NCBI RefSeq assembly: GCF_050003625.1
Contig: NC_134397.1
Span: 152,044,691-152,108,690 of the forward strand
Reading direction: 5' to 3'
DNA length: 64,000 nt
Source: Haematobia irritans
Lineage: Eukaryota > Arthropoda > Insecta > Diptera > Muscidae
Below the pieces are notes generated by a model that had not been told where the DNA came from, ran no database searches, and saw nothing but the letters and a program-made list of their open reading frames with translations. Each line of letters starts with the position of its first letter. Positions within the stretch are counted from its first letter, which is position 1. A program made the translations under genes and the position numbers. Shown here in pieces: positions 30,995-43,041 of the stretch.

Positions 30995-32679
30995 CACCCA
31001 AAACAAAAGTGACCCACCGTGGAAGATAATGTAGGTTTATTTTAGAAAATTTTAACTAAAATAGCGTTCTAATTGCAACATGTTACAAGTAAGTTAATAT
31101 TTTTTCTCAAATTGAAGAAAATTTTTTAAAAATAATTAATTATACCCTGCGCCACACTGTGGAACAGGGTATTATAAGTTAGTGCATATGTTTGCAACAC
31201 CCAGAAGGAGACGAGATAGACACATGGTGTCTTTGGCAAAAATGCACAGGGTGGGCTCCTGAGTCGATATAGCCATGTCCGTCTGTCCGTGAATCAAAGT
31301 CTAGGTCGCAGTTTTAGTCCAATCGACTTCAAATTTGGCATAAGTAAGTGTTTTGGCGCAGAATAGAACCCTATTGATTTTGATTCAGATTTAGATATGG
31401 CTCCCATAAACATATTTCGCCCGATATGGACTTATATGGCCCAGAAGCCAGAGTTTTACCCTAATTTGCTTAAAATTTTGCACAAGAAGAACAATTAGTA
31501 CTATAGTCAAGTGTGCCAAATTTTATTGAAATCGGTTCAGATTTAGATATAGCTCACATATATATCTTTCGCCCGATATGGACTAATACGGTCCCAGAAG
31601 CCAGAGTTTTACCCCAATTTGGTTGAAATTTTGCACTAGGAGTACAATTAGTAGTGTAGTCAAATGTGCCAAATTTTATTGAAATCGGTTCAGATTTAGA
31701 TATAGCTCCCACATATATCGTTCGCCCGATTTAAACTCATATGACCGCAGTGGCCAATCTTTTACTCCGATTTAATTGAAATTTTGCACACGGAGTAGAA
31801 TTAGCATTGTAGCTATGCGCGGCAAATTTGGTTGAAATCGGTTCAGATTTAGATATAGCTCCCATATATAGCTTTCGTCCAATTTACACTTATATGACCA
31901 CAGAGGCCAATCGACAAAATTGGTCAAAATACCAACATTTTCCTTGTAAAATCGCCACTGCTTAGTTGAAAAGTTGTAAAAATGACTCTAAATTTCCTAA
32001 ACTTCTAATACATAAATATATATCAAGTAATAAATCATAAATAAACTTTTGCGAAGTTTCCTTAAAATTGCTTCAGATTTAAATGTTTCCCATACTTTTT
32101 TACTAACATTGTGTTCCACCCTAGTGCATTAGCCGTCGTAAATTTTGAGTCTATAAATTTTGTAGAAGTCTATCAAATTCTGTCCAGATCGAGTGATATT
32201 TAAATGTATGTATTTGGGACAAACCTTTATATATAGCCCCCAACACATTTGACGGATGTGATACGGTATCGAAAATTTAGATCTACAAAATGGTGCTTGT
32301 TTTTTTCTCTTGTTTAAGAAAATTTCATATGTTGGAAGAAAAAATTGGATTTAAAAATTGTTAAAATGTCTTTAGCGCTGTACGAAGTTCGAGACAAGTA
32401 CAATTATAATAAAATTCACTCATTTGAGAGACTTATGAATTCAATTTAAGCAAACTTCTGTCATTTTAGGAAATTATGAACTATTTTATTTTGTAGTAAA
32501 ATTGTGCACTATATTTGTATACAACTTTTTTTCTTATTTTATTTCACGTCATTAAAGTTAGCAAAAAATTATTCAAATAAGGAACATTTATTCATATTGT
32601 GCAAAATTTAACTAAAATCAACGAATCTTCATGAACTAAAATAAAGTTCAGTTGGCATTAGAGCCCCTTTTTCTGGGTG
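30995..32679. mobile_element. Family F MITE-like element F1, split by HINE B2
   Basis: Begins CACCCAAAACAAAAGTGACC and ends CCCCTTTTTCTGGGTG, flanked by CA. Internal landmarks shared with F2 and F3 include AATGTCTTTAGCG followed by TACGAAGTTC, and TGAACTAAAATAAAGTTCAG. HINE B2 sits at 31141-32309. Confidence 0.75.
31141..32309 (+). mobile_element. Family B HINE element B2, 3' hairpin deleted
   Basis: 5' end TATACCCTGCGCCACACTGT; 153-bp-type monomers with ATAGCTCCCA words; the 3' part matches B1 up to AAAATGGTG, then jumps to CTTGTTTTT. The CAGGGTATAATATAG and GTCGGCCCCGCCCGAC hairpin segment is missing. Apart from this it is the uninterrupted reference for B1. Confidence 0.8.
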
Positions 32680-33366
32680 CATGTTTTTGTATAGCCCCTA
32701 TATAGACCGATCCACCGATTTTACTCCTTGGGCCATAGTTTCCATCCGCTTTCCCTGAAATTGGAAATCTAGAGGTTTTTTAGGACCATAAATAGGTTTT
32801 CGGATAATGGTGTGCATCGGCCCATGGTTTAGTATATCCCCCATATAGACCGATCTCCCGAGATTACTTCTTGGGCTTCTAGAAACCGTTGTTTTTATCC
32901 AATTTGCCTGAAATGTTAAAGCCCAAAAGTTTTTTAGGGCCATAAATAGGTGTTTCGAATATATTGTGTATCGGTCTCGATTTTGATATATCCCTCTTAT
33001 AAATCCGCCCTCTGATTTGGGGTCTAGATTCTGTAGCTTTTTCAAAACCACAATTAGGTGTGCTGAATTTGGTTCCTATCGGTGCATGTTTTCGGCATGT
33101 CATAGCACCCATATAGACTGATCTCCCGATTTACTTTAAAATTTTCTTGCACTCTTATACGAGATGTTTATGATTTCTCTAAATCTCAAACAAAAATGGT
33201 TGTTATACATCCGGAATCTGATCTACTCTTCATATCTGCTTAGGAGAATATCTGTAATTAAATCCGCTGAAATTCTATATATTATCAAGTAACCCGCTAT
33301 GACGAAGAGTTTTCATGGTTGTGGGTATATAAGATTCGTCCCGGCCGAACTTAATGCTGTATAAGC

Positions 33367-34437
33367 ATGGTATAAAATTCAATGATCGTATTTCAATATG
33401 ACTAAAACAAAAGAAAATTTTCATACGATTCCCAACAATAGTAAGAATGAATATGATTTTCTTCTTTATTTTTAGTTCATTTTTTCCTCTATGGGAAGGT
33501 ATAATTTTGTGAACTTCAGTGAAAAAGTACAACAGGGCATTACATCACTTCATGTCTTGACAAAACGCCTTATCTTCCGTTGCTCATATTTGAAACAGGC
33601 TCATCTTCCTACACCCTTAGTACAATCAAAAAGCGTAAAACATCTAGGACACTAAATACTTTGCTGGATAGAACTTGTAAAACTCTCCAAAGATGTGCGA
33701 ATATAATTTATAGTTTGCGAGATATGGGCCCCACAATTGATTTTATCTTTATTATTAGTTTTTTTTGCAAAATTTTAACAAAGTGGGGTCAGCATTTTGA
33801 CTTAGAAGTTCTGTTCTTGGGCGGATCCTTGGGCCTACCTACATTCTTACTGCCGTAACTTTTTGTTCAGACTTCTTCCATTTTTTGTTGCTTGTTTCTT
33901 ATAGAACTCGAATAAGGATACATTTTACGGATTTATCTGTCATTTTGGTCAAGTAGTATATGAGTTCTTCTCACCCAAAAATCGGCCATTTTTAAAAAGA
34001 AAATAATTACGTTTCAAAAAACACTCATTTGACAAAACCCCTATTGCTAAGCCGATCTATTTTCCGCAAAGCCACATGTATCCACTAACTGTTAAAATTT
34101 TCAAAATCCTTCCCGTAAACAGCTGAGAAATATGCAAAAAAAACAGCTGAGAAAAGTTACAAAAAATAACTTTTTTTTAACATATATCCCCACTATTGGG
34201 GATATTTGATACGAATTTTGGGAATGGTATATCCGGCAATATTTCTTAAAACAATTCTTCCTTGCCCTAAAAAGTTTAGATTTTTGTCATTTTTGTTTTT
34301 GTTTTAGATAAATAAAAAAATTAAAATAAGGTTCTCTCAAATACCTTTCCAGCGATATATTATATTTAGACTTACTAAAATGCGCCAAAAATTTTGAATC
34401 GAAATCGGTATATAACAGGTCAGTCCGGCGACCCACT
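33367..34437. other. Non-coding stretch, nothing recognised
   Basis: No repeat family or gene identified. A short direct repeat AACAGCTGAGAAA occurs twice at about 34122-34156. An open frame at 33580-33858 has no recognisable domain. Confidence 0.4.
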
Positions 34438-35353
34438 AGAAGAGAAATGTTCTACAGAAATAAAATTTTAACAAAATGTTCTATAGAAATAAAATTTTGA
34501 CAAAATTTTCTATAAAAATAAAATTTTGACAAAATTTTCTTTAGAAATAAAATTTTGACAAAATGTTCTATAGAAGTAAAATTTTTACAAAAATTTCTAT
34601 TGAAATAAAATATGTGATTGGGGATCGGCTATACATAACTATAGATCGATATGGACCAATTTTGGCATGGTTATTAGCGGCTATATACTAACGCCACGTT
34701 CAAATTTCAACCGGATCACTCGAATCTTGCTTTTCCAAGGGGATCCGGAAGTCAAATCTGGGGAATAGTTTATATGGGGCTATGTATAATTATGGACCGA
34801 TATGGACCAATTTTTGCATGGTTGTTAGAGACCATATACCAACACCACATTCCAAATTTCAACCGAATCAGATGAATTTTGCTCCTCCAAGAGACACCGG
34901 AGGTCAAATCTGGGGATCGGTTTATAATTATGGACCGATATAGACCAATTTTTGCATTGTGGTTAGAGATCATATACTGTCACCACGTACCAAATTTCAA
35001 CCGGATCGGGTGAGGTTTGCTCCTCCTAGATGCTTAGGAGTTCAAATCTGGGATCGGTTTATATGGGGGCTTTATATATAATTATGGACCGATACGGACT
35101 AATTTTTGCATGGTTATTAGATACCATATACTTACATGACGTTCAAGAGGATCGGATGAATTTTGCTCTTCCAAGAGGCTCCGGAGTTCAAATTTGGGGA
35201 TCGTTTTATATGGGGGCTGTATATAGTTATGGACCGATATGAACCAATTTTTGCATGGTTTTTAGAGACCATATACTAACACCATGTACCAAAGTTCAAC
35301 CGGATCGGATGAAATTTGCTTCTCTAAGAGACTTCACAAGCCAAATCTGGCTG
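34438..35353 (-). mobile_element. Family A HINE fragment
   Basis: 29-bp minisatellite (34445-34615) followed by family-A monomers (GGACCGATATGGACCAATTT, CATATACTAACACC, AACCGGATCGGATGAA). The 3' hairpin is absent at left and the right side is cut by family T at 35354. Confidence 0.75.
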
Positions 35354-35667
35354 CACCCTCAAAAAAAAACGCTTCTCTAACATATGTTCCAAACATATTT
35401 TGCAGGAAGCATATATATTATTGGATACTGCCGAAATATTAATATGTTTGTTTTATGTAAACATATTGTATGTTTGGAAGCATTTTGAGCCCAAAAATAT
35501 TATATGCTTGGAAGAATTCTCCCCAAAGAAGATTGTGCTCATTCCCTCACATAATTTTCATTTCTACGAAATTTTTTAGTTCTTGGCACCTTTTTCTGTA
35601 ATACAAATAATGTTGAAGGAATTATTCAATTTTATAAATTTTTTTAAATTTTACCATTCTCCTTGAC

Positions 35668-35732
35668 GGAAAATCGAACCGAGGAGCATACAGTTTGTAA
35701 GCCATCACACTATCCACTGGGCTACGTAGCTG
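35668..35732 (-). other. tRNA-like module 1 (family T)
   Basis: On the minus strand TAGCCCAGTGGATAGTGTG and GGTTCGATTTTCCG mark the A-box-like and B-box elements. Confidence 0.5.
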
Positions 35733-35845
35733 TTATGGCCATCAATAGACAATTATCGATATAAGTTATATTTATGTAGCATAGTCTGCAGCGCCCTCGA
35801 GCCGATGCAAACAAAACATTATTTAACAGAAACATAAATTTGTTT

Positions 35846-35918
35846 GCCACGTGGAGCAATGGTTAGCATGTCCGCCTTTCATGCCAAGGGTCGTGGGTTC
35901 AATCCCTGCTCCGACCGT
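35846..35918 (+). other. tRNA-like module 2 (family T)
   Basis: GCCACGTGGAGCAATGG, TTAGCATGTCCGCC and GTGGGTTCAATCCCTGC are present in order; same type as 4345-4418 and the SINE head. Confidence 0.55.
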
Positions 35919-36471
35919 ACATAATTTTTTTTTTTTTTTTTAATTTACACATTTATATTTATACTATATTAAATTTTTATAATGAATGCTCTCAAGGCGA
36001 AAGCACAGGCTGTTTTATTTTTTTTTTTTTCAAATGACTATTCTCTTTACTCCGAATACTCATTTTAATATTCAAATTAAATAATATTTAGACTTAAGCA
36101 TATCAAATTTTTGGACTTGTCATAAAACAGTTTTCCGAAACAACATACAAGCGGTTTCACACAAGTTGTTCTCTTTTGATTCTCTCGCTGTGTTATGTTG
36201 ATATCTTTCGTCAACCCTCCTGGTTTCCATCACTATTTCTTTCTCTATACTATCTCTCTGTCGCTCTCTGAATAAAATATCACAACATATATATGTTTAC
36301 TCGAAATTTGTAAGTGTATATATGTTTATATTCACACATATTATTTTTATGAAACATTCATGCCCCAAACATAATATATTCTAACATACTTACATATGTG
36401 TCCCAAACATTTAGAGTTAGTTTAGGAACATTACATGTTTTCACTTAAATATATTGTGTTTAAAAATTGTG

Positions 36472-36525
36472 CCTCCTTTTCATAGCCGAGTCCGAACGGC
36501 ATTCCACATTGCAATGAAACCACTT
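36472..36525 (-). mobile_element. SINE body fragment
   Basis: CCTCCTTTTCATAGCCGAG, TCCGAACGGCATTCCACATT and GCAATGAAACCACTTA match the middle of the SINE at 48110-48163. It has no head, tail or target duplication. Confidence 0.7.
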
Positions 36526-36650
36526 ACTGTATTTAAAAGTAACCCGCTGGCACGAAGACTTTTTAAAGGAACCTATTATATTTGATTCATAGTCGTGGTT
36601 ATTCATTTTTCTGCCCGGCCGAACTTAAACCCGTATATACTTTGTAATCC
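36526..36650 (+). mobile_element. Family D HINE 3'-end fragment
   Basis: AAGTAACCCGCTGGCACGAAG and CCCGGCCGAACTTAAACCCG then TATATACTTTG correspond to the 3' end of D2 at 33290-33366. Confidence 0.6.
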
Positions 36651-36717
36651 GTATTTTGGCCGTATTTATTGGTTTATGTTTTCATATTAAAGGCTTTGCC
36701 AATATCAGCATTCCCTA

Positions 36718-37234
36718 CACTGAAAAAACAGTGAACCCACCAGGAAGAAAACTTTTGATTAATTTTAGAAAATTTTGAATATTTTTAGAAATTTTTAACT
36801 AAACAGTATTACAAGCGCTGGCATCGCGCCGATATCACAAAAATAAGTAAATATTTTTCGACAAATTCAAGAAAATTTATTAGACATATATAATTTTTTT
36901 CACTTTTTAAAGAAAAATTTTGTAGTTTGAAGGAAAAAATTGGAGTTCAAAATTGCAAGAATGTCTTTAGTGACATACGAAGTTCATCATGGACGCTTTT
37001 GTAGTAAAATTTACAAATTCGAAGAAATAATGAACTATTTTATGGCAAATACGAATTTAGTAAATCTCTATCCTTAACTTGTGTATATTTTTTTCCTGTA
37101 TTTTAGTTCATTTAACTAACGTACGCAAAAAATTATTAGAGTAAATGAAACTTTCACCAAATATAATAAGTTCATGAACTAAAATATAGTTAAATTGGCT
37201 TTAGTGAAATAGTGAGTTCACTTTTTTTTGAGTG
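36718..37234. mobile_element. Family F MITE-like element F2, complete
   Basis: 517 bp. Ends CACTGAAAAAACAGTGAAC and GTTCACTTTTTTTTGAGTG are inverted repeats with few mismatches, flanked by TA (36716-36717, 37235-37236). No ORF. It serves as the simple reference for F1 and F3. Confidence 0.8.
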
Positions 37235-37989
37235 TATATATTTACCTCGAGCTATAAAAACACTAAATATTTTAATTTAAATTAAATTCCTAAATTTTTT
37301 TTTATTTTAACACATCCATGCATATATATTTTATACCTAATAGCCGCTATCAAATTTAGCTAAAACTTCATTAAAAATGTACATTCATTTAAACATTTAG
37401 TAACAAACTGACTAAAATACGAGTTCGATGCATTTATCTCCCATTTACCTTTAAAGTGCTACTGAAAACGTGGGAGGTCTTTCATAAAAATAATAATAGG
37501 AAATTTTTTTTTAGATTTTAAATATGCGCCCCCTACACCCAGAAAAAAGTGCCTTTGAAACTAAAGGAAAACATTTTCATCAATATAGTTTATACATTTT
37601 ATTTCCATTAAGGTAAATTTTTGTGAAAAATAATAAAATTTACTCGTTTCAGTAAAAAAATCCTAAACTGTAAGCAGTTAGGAACAGTTCATTAACTAGA
37701 GTAAGGCATGGAATTTTACTCATACTATTTTCTTCGCTGGGTATAAGAATTTACTACTGAAAAAGAAAATTTTATTCACCGATAACAAAGCATTCGTAAA
37801 AATAAACAAAAACCGAACTAAAACCAAGTTTCCTCAAAATTAGTAAAATTTCTTATAAAATGATAATTGCGACTTCCTTTATAATAGAAAGTTTTTCATA
37901 CATACGAACAACACTTGGCATAGAAAAATATTTTAGTTCGTTCGTACTAAGAAGTATGCAATCCTTTCCTAAATTTCTATTGTCTACCT

Positions 37990-38060
37990 GTAATCGATAC
38001 CTGGCATCGTAATCGATGTGTTTGCGCGTGGGTGTAATCGATATATTTGCGCGTCGGTTG
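37990..38060. promoter_or_regulatory. Cluster of three AATCGAT motifs (DRE-like)
   Basis: AATCGAT occurs at 37992-37998, 38011-38017 and 38036-38042, and a TTTGCGCG word occurs twice (about 38021 and 38047). Related TATCGATA (DRE) sites mark housekeeping promoters in Drosophila. The cluster directly precedes a stretch with splice-like signals. Confidence 0.4.
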
Positions 38061-38279
38061 TTTTTTAGTTGGAATCGCGTTGTTAAAAAATAATATGGTA
38101 AAATAATATAATAAATAACAAATAAAATATATAAAATATTTGTTATTTTAAATTAGTGAGAAAAATTTTCGTTTTTTTAAATAAATCTATCAATGTTCGT
38201 GATAGTGTATAAAGAAAGAAAACACCAGCAGAATAACAACCCTTTCATTTGTCTTCATTTTGGAATCTTCAATTATCAG

Positions 38280-38341
38280 GTAATATTCAGTGACGCTAAC
38301 CTTTTGCAACAAAAATGTTTTATGATTTTTTATATTTGTAG
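38280..38341 (+). other. Candidate 62-bp mini-intron
   Basis: TATCAG|GTAATATT donor, GCTAAC as a branch-point-like word at 38295-38300, a T-rich tract, and TTGTAG|GT acceptor. The 62-nt size is typical of short fly introns. A further good donor AAG|GTAAGC lies at about 38600. There is no long ORF, so any transcript would be a 5' leader or non-coding RNA. Confidence 0.35.
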
Positions 38342-38908
38342 GTATTGAAATTGTAAAAGGAGGACAAAATCGTTAGGCAGCAACTTATTAAAAGTGAAAA
38401 GTACAAGAAGAAGAAAAAGTGCGTTTTACAGTTGATAATATCACACGGAAATTGGAAATAGTGGAATAATAAACTAATATTTCAAAGAGATTCGATGCTG
38501 TTGATTCTTAATAAATATATTCAATATATTAATAAAACATGTCTTTTATTGAAGATAAAGTTGCTTATAGAAATAAATAAAATTGTATTTAAAAACGAAG
38601 GTAAGCAGTTCTAATTATGAAGTAAAAGTTTTACCACAAATGTGTAAGATTTGTCCAAATGAATGAAAAAAATTCAATAAAATCATTCCATATATGAATT
38701 CAAATTAGTTAAATTTTTTCATTCTGTAGTATAGTGGTACATAAATATAGGAAAATGTTAACTAATATATGGAATACATTATTCCTAATTTCTACGAAAA
38801 TCACATCGTTCAAACAAATAAAAATGGCTTTGGCGCTATACGAAGTTCAACTTTCTTCACAATGAGTTCATTTTAACTTAAAGAAGGGGTCACTTTTTTC
38901 TGGGTGTA

Positions 38909-39596
38909 AATTGACTGACTACACACAGGATATGGTCAAACATGGCCTACAACATTACCGAGAAATGCTAAAAACATCAAATACCACAAATAATGTGTTG
39001 TGGTACATAATGAAAGTTCATTGAAAGCAGGCAGTAGTGCATCATGCATTTATGCCACGGTCATTGACAAAAAAGAAAAAAAGCATTTGCCAAACCGTAT
39101 CAGCAGCAGACTAATGTGCAAGCACATACGCACATATTAGAATCCCACAGAATATCATATGTAATTGTATGTGTTTGTGTGTGCGAGAGGATGCATGACA
39201 TGATTAAGCGAAAGCAAATTAATCACAGGTAATGCCCCGAATGTAATAAAAAGTCCATATAGTCCTCGAGCACCACGCGCCACACATGTTATCCATTTCA
39301 AGGATGCAGATAAAGTATCAGAGGGCCTCCTAAAATGGCCTTCCGCCAAGAAAATCTCGTTTCATTTGCACGGAGAGTAAACAACATACGACATACGGAT
39401 CACCATGGGCAAATATTTTGGTGATTTGACAACGTATATTTCAAGTCTTTTCATGGTCAAAGAATATAACGCCTTTTATGATATCGCGAAAGTCCGTCGA
39501 TGAAACCGTGAAAATGCCATCTTGAACTTCTGTTTCATTTAGATATCGACCGTTTATAACGTTGGAAGGTAATTTTTTCCTGTAGTGTGTTTATTT
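38909..39596. other. Non-coding stretch, nothing recognised
   Basis: Low-repeat DNA. A minus-strand open frame at 39155-39349 has no recognisable features. Confidence 0.4.
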
Positions 39597-40870
39597 TTAT
39601 ACCCTTCTCCATACACCGAAAGAATTCTCTTCGTGATTTTTACGAAACATTCTTCATTAACTATTCTTTGTGAATTTCGTACGTATAATGAACCATTCTT
39701 CAAATTTCATGATTTTTGTGAAGAAGTTTTTACGAATTTATGAATATTTTACGAAACATTGTGCGTCAAAATTTCTTCATAAAAAGTACGAAACATTTTC
39801 ATTGAAATAACGAAGAAGTTTCATTGAAGTTGTAAAATTTGTTGTAAAATTTCCGTTCGTGACATAAAATTGTCTTTGAGAATGTGCTTGAGTGTATTCC
39901 TTTATTAAATTTTTTAATGCATGTCTATGCTACTTCCCATTTGGGTGACAGCATGCTATGAATAAAATAAATAAACCAAACTAATAATTATTCAAAAACT
40001 TAAGATGTAAAGTAGTGATGAAGTTGTTACTGCAACCAAGTGCACTTTGGACTATAATTTGTTTCTAAAAGGTCGAACACTTTTTACAAAAAGTATGAAA
40101 GTTTTCCATAAAAAGTACGCAACTGTTGCATAAAAAGTACGACCATTTTTCATAAAAAGTACGAAAGTTTTACATACAACTATGAAAAACTAATTTCGTT
40201 AAAAGAACGTAAAATTTCGTTCTTTTAATGAAAATTTTCTGTGGTTGTAAAACAATGACAAATTTCGTACTTTTAACAAAATTTTTCGTTCCTTTTTTCG
40301 AAGAAAATTTTTTCGGTGTAGGATGGGGAGAATATTAACATTGTCATTCCGTTTGTAACACATCGAAATATTGGTCTCAGACAACAAGCTATCGATGTGA
40401 AACTTGCCACAAGTAGATATTATTGATGTAGGTCGGATGATATTGCAAAGTTGCCGTATCGGACCACTTTTACCTATAGCACCCATATAAACCGACCCCC
40501 AGATTTGGCTTGCGAAGCCTCTTAGAAGAGAAAATTTAATCCGATCCGGTTGAAATTTGGAAAGTGGTGTTAGAATATAGCCTCTACAATCATTAAAAAA
40601 ATTGGTCCATATCGGCTCATAATTATGTATAGCCACCATATAAACCGATCCCCCAGATTTGACTTGCTGAGCCTCTGGGAGGAGCACATATCATCTGATC
40701 CGAATGAAACTTAATACCCATAATTATATCTAGGCCCCATATAAACCGATCCCCAGATTTTATTTTACCGATCCGGTTGCGATTTAGACCTCTAATAACC
40801 GTGCAAAAAATTGTTCATATAGATTCATAATTATTTATAGTCTCATGTATATAAACCGATTAAGAACTTA
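39597..40870 (+). mobile_element. Family A HINE element A5, split by a TA-MITE, core deleted
   Basis: TATACCCTTCTCCA (39598-39611) is interrupted, then resumes GGATGGGGAGAATATTAAC (40322). After AATATTGGTCTCAGACA it jumps to ACAAGCTATCGA, so the CCATAAAGTATAT block and the GTCC core are gone. Family-A monomers follow to about 40870; the 3' hairpin is not found. Confidence 0.75.
39614..40319. mobile_element. TA-MITE (CACCGAAA...TTTCGGTG)
   Basis: 706 bp. Ends CACCGAAAGAATTCTCTTCG and CGAAGAAAATTTTTTCGGTG are imperfect inverted repeats. TA lies on both sides (39612-39613, 40320-40321). Removing the element and one TA restores CTCCATAGGATGGGG, the expected 5' end of HINE family A. The interior is made of ACGAAA/TTTCGT-rich sequence, related in style to the palindromic MITE at 1694. 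Confidence 0.85.
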
Positions 40871-41299
40871 ATTGTAGGTAAATAACTCCATATGGGTTAA
40901 GCCAACCCAAGTAAATCGGTCCACCATGGATTGCTTCTATTTGGATCCGGAAGTGGTGCAAAATTGACGCAGAAGCGATGAATTTAACATGGGCTTGCCA
41001 TAGGACGAAAATCCTCCATTTCAACAGCCGTTGCACTGAATTTGCATCACTTCTTTAGATGTGATCCGAATTCTATGTTATGTTTTGGATGTAAATTAAA
41101 AAGTTCTGTGATATTTCGTCAAATAAATAATTTTTATAATTTTTAGTGGATTCTAACGCTTGTCGGAAACGTTTGACCTCAAATATTTTCAAAAATTCAC
41201 AATTTTTTTAGATTGGATTTAGCATTTTTTTTTTCAACAAAATTTAAATGATTTGTACCATTTTATGAATTCTTACTCTGTTTTTAATTTATTTCAAAC
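40871..41299. other. Non-coding stretch, nothing recognised
   Basis: AT-rich spacer between two family-A elements. Confidence 0.4.
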
Positions 41300-42676
41300 A
41301 AAACAAGTATATACGGCCGTAAGTTCGGCCAGGCCGAAGCTTAACATATGTACCCTCCACCATGGATTGCGTAGAAACTTCTTCTAAACATTGCCATCCA
41401 CAATCGAATTACTTGGGTTGCGGTAACGCTTGCCGATCACAAAGTATATTAAAACCTCCTAACACCGTCTTCTAAATTGTAAGTAAGTCCATACGTGGTA
41501 TATATTAAATTAAAAAAGACCGATTAAATACGTATATAATTCAGTTTGACAAAATTTTCTATAGAAATAAAATTTAACCAAAATTTTCCATAGAAATAAA
41601 ATTTTGACAAAATTTTTTATTGAAATAAAATTTTTAAAAAATTTTCTAGAGGAATAAAATTTTGACAAAATTTTCTATAGAAATAAAATTTTGATAAAAT
41701 TTTTTATAGAAATAAAATTTTGACAAAATTTTCGATAGAAATAAAGTTTTGACAAAATTTTCTATAGACATGAAATTTTAACAAAATTTTCTATAGAAAT
41801 AAAATTTTAACGAAATTTTCTATAGAAACAAAATTTTCTATAGAAATAAAATTTTGACAAAACTTTCTATAAAATTAAATGTTGGTAGATTATTTTCGGC
41901 TCGAGTGACAACCATGATTATGAACCGATGTGGGCCAATTTTTGTGTGATTGGGGATCGGCTATATATAACTATAGACCGATATGGACCAATTTTGGTAT
42001 GGTTGTTGGCGGCCTTATACTAACACCACGTTCCAAATTTGAACCGGATCGGATGAATTTTGCTCCTCCAAGAGGCTCCAGAGATAAAATTTGGGTATCG
42101 GTTTATATGGGGGCTATATATAATTATGAACCGATGTGGACCAATTTTTGCATGGATGTTAGAGACCATATACTAACACCACGTTCAACACTTGAACTGG
42201 ATCGGATGAATTTTGCTCGTCCAAGAGGCTCCGGAGGTCAAATCTGGAGAACGGTTTATATGGGGGCTATATATAATTATGGACCGATATGGACCAATTT
42301 TTGCATGGTTGTTAGAGACCATATACCAACAACAAGTACCAAATTTCAGCCAGATCGGATTAAATATCCTTCTCTAAGAGGCTCCCCAAGCCAAATCTGA
42401 GGGTCCGTTTATATGGGGGCTATACGTAAAAAAATATCGGTCCATATGCCCATTTGCAATACCATCCGACCTACATTAATATCAACTACTTGTGCCAAGT
42501 TTCGAAACGATAGCTTGGTTCGTTCGGAAGTTAGCGTGATTTCAACAGACGGACTGACGGACGGATATGCTTAGATCGACTCAGAATTTCACAACGACCC
42601 AGAATATATATACTTTATGGGGTCTTAGAGCAATATTACAAACGGAATGACAAAGTTAATATACCACCGTCCTAAA
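41300..42676 (-). mobile_element. Family A HINE element A4, 5' end lost
   Basis: Left end CAAGTATATACGGCCG with hairpin TTCGGCCAGGCCGAA; long 29-bp minisatellite (41540-41880); family-A monomers; short GGAC core (42550-42566). The terminus GGTGGAGGGTATAAAA is missing: the copy stops at ATATACCACCGTCC just before a piggyBac-like MITE. Confidence 0.82.
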
Positions 42677-42688
42677 ATTACCCGTTAA

Positions 42689-43037
42689 CCCTTTCACTAC
42701 CGATGTCCACTTAGAAGGACACTCGAAAAGACACCAAATTCTATTTTCCCACTTAGTTTCGATTTATTTCTCGATGTTATTTTAAAGTAGAGGCTTTAAT
42801 CTAAATAAGCTATAAATATTTTCCATATTGGTGAGCACTAAAATATATTTTTATAAACTTTTTTAACAATAAACGAAAAATACGAAAATTTGAGACAATT
42901 TTTCTTTTCTATGTTTCTAGAAGTAATTGAGGTAGGTTCTCAAAATGACAATTTTTGTTCTACATGCTGTTAGTACAAGTAGAAACAGAAGAAAAATTAA
43001 AGTTTTTAATATTAGGTTTATTTCGGTAGTGAAAGGG
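42689..43037. mobile_element. piggyBac-like MITE
   Basis: 349 bp with 15-bp inverted repeats CCCTTTCACTACCGA...TCGGTAGTGAAAGGG, flanked by TTAA on both sides (42685-42688, 43038-43041). TTAA duplication and ends starting CCC are diagnostic for the piggyBac superfamily. No ORF. Confidence 0.85.
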
Positions 43038-43041
43038 TTAA

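Larger units (their letters stand above)
35354..36471 (-). mobile_element. Family T MITE-like element, 5' truncated
   Basis: Starts CACCCTCAAAAAAAAACGC, the complement of the family right end, and runs through both tRNA-like modules to TATTGTGTTTAAAAATTGTG (about 36471). There it switches abruptly to a SINE-body fragment. The first about 60 bp of the family are missing. Confidence 0.7.
37536..38906. mobile_element. Family F element F3 with internal extra segment
   Basis: Perfect 16-bp inverted repeats CACCCAGAAAAAAGTG...CACTTTTTTCTGGGTG with TA flanks (37534-37535, 38907-38908). The right part (ATGGCTTTGGCGCTATACGA) matches F1 and F2. A middle segment, about 37980-38610, has no counterpart in F2 and looks like part of a gene (see next entries). 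Size 1371 bp versus 517 bp for F2. Confidence 0.78.
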
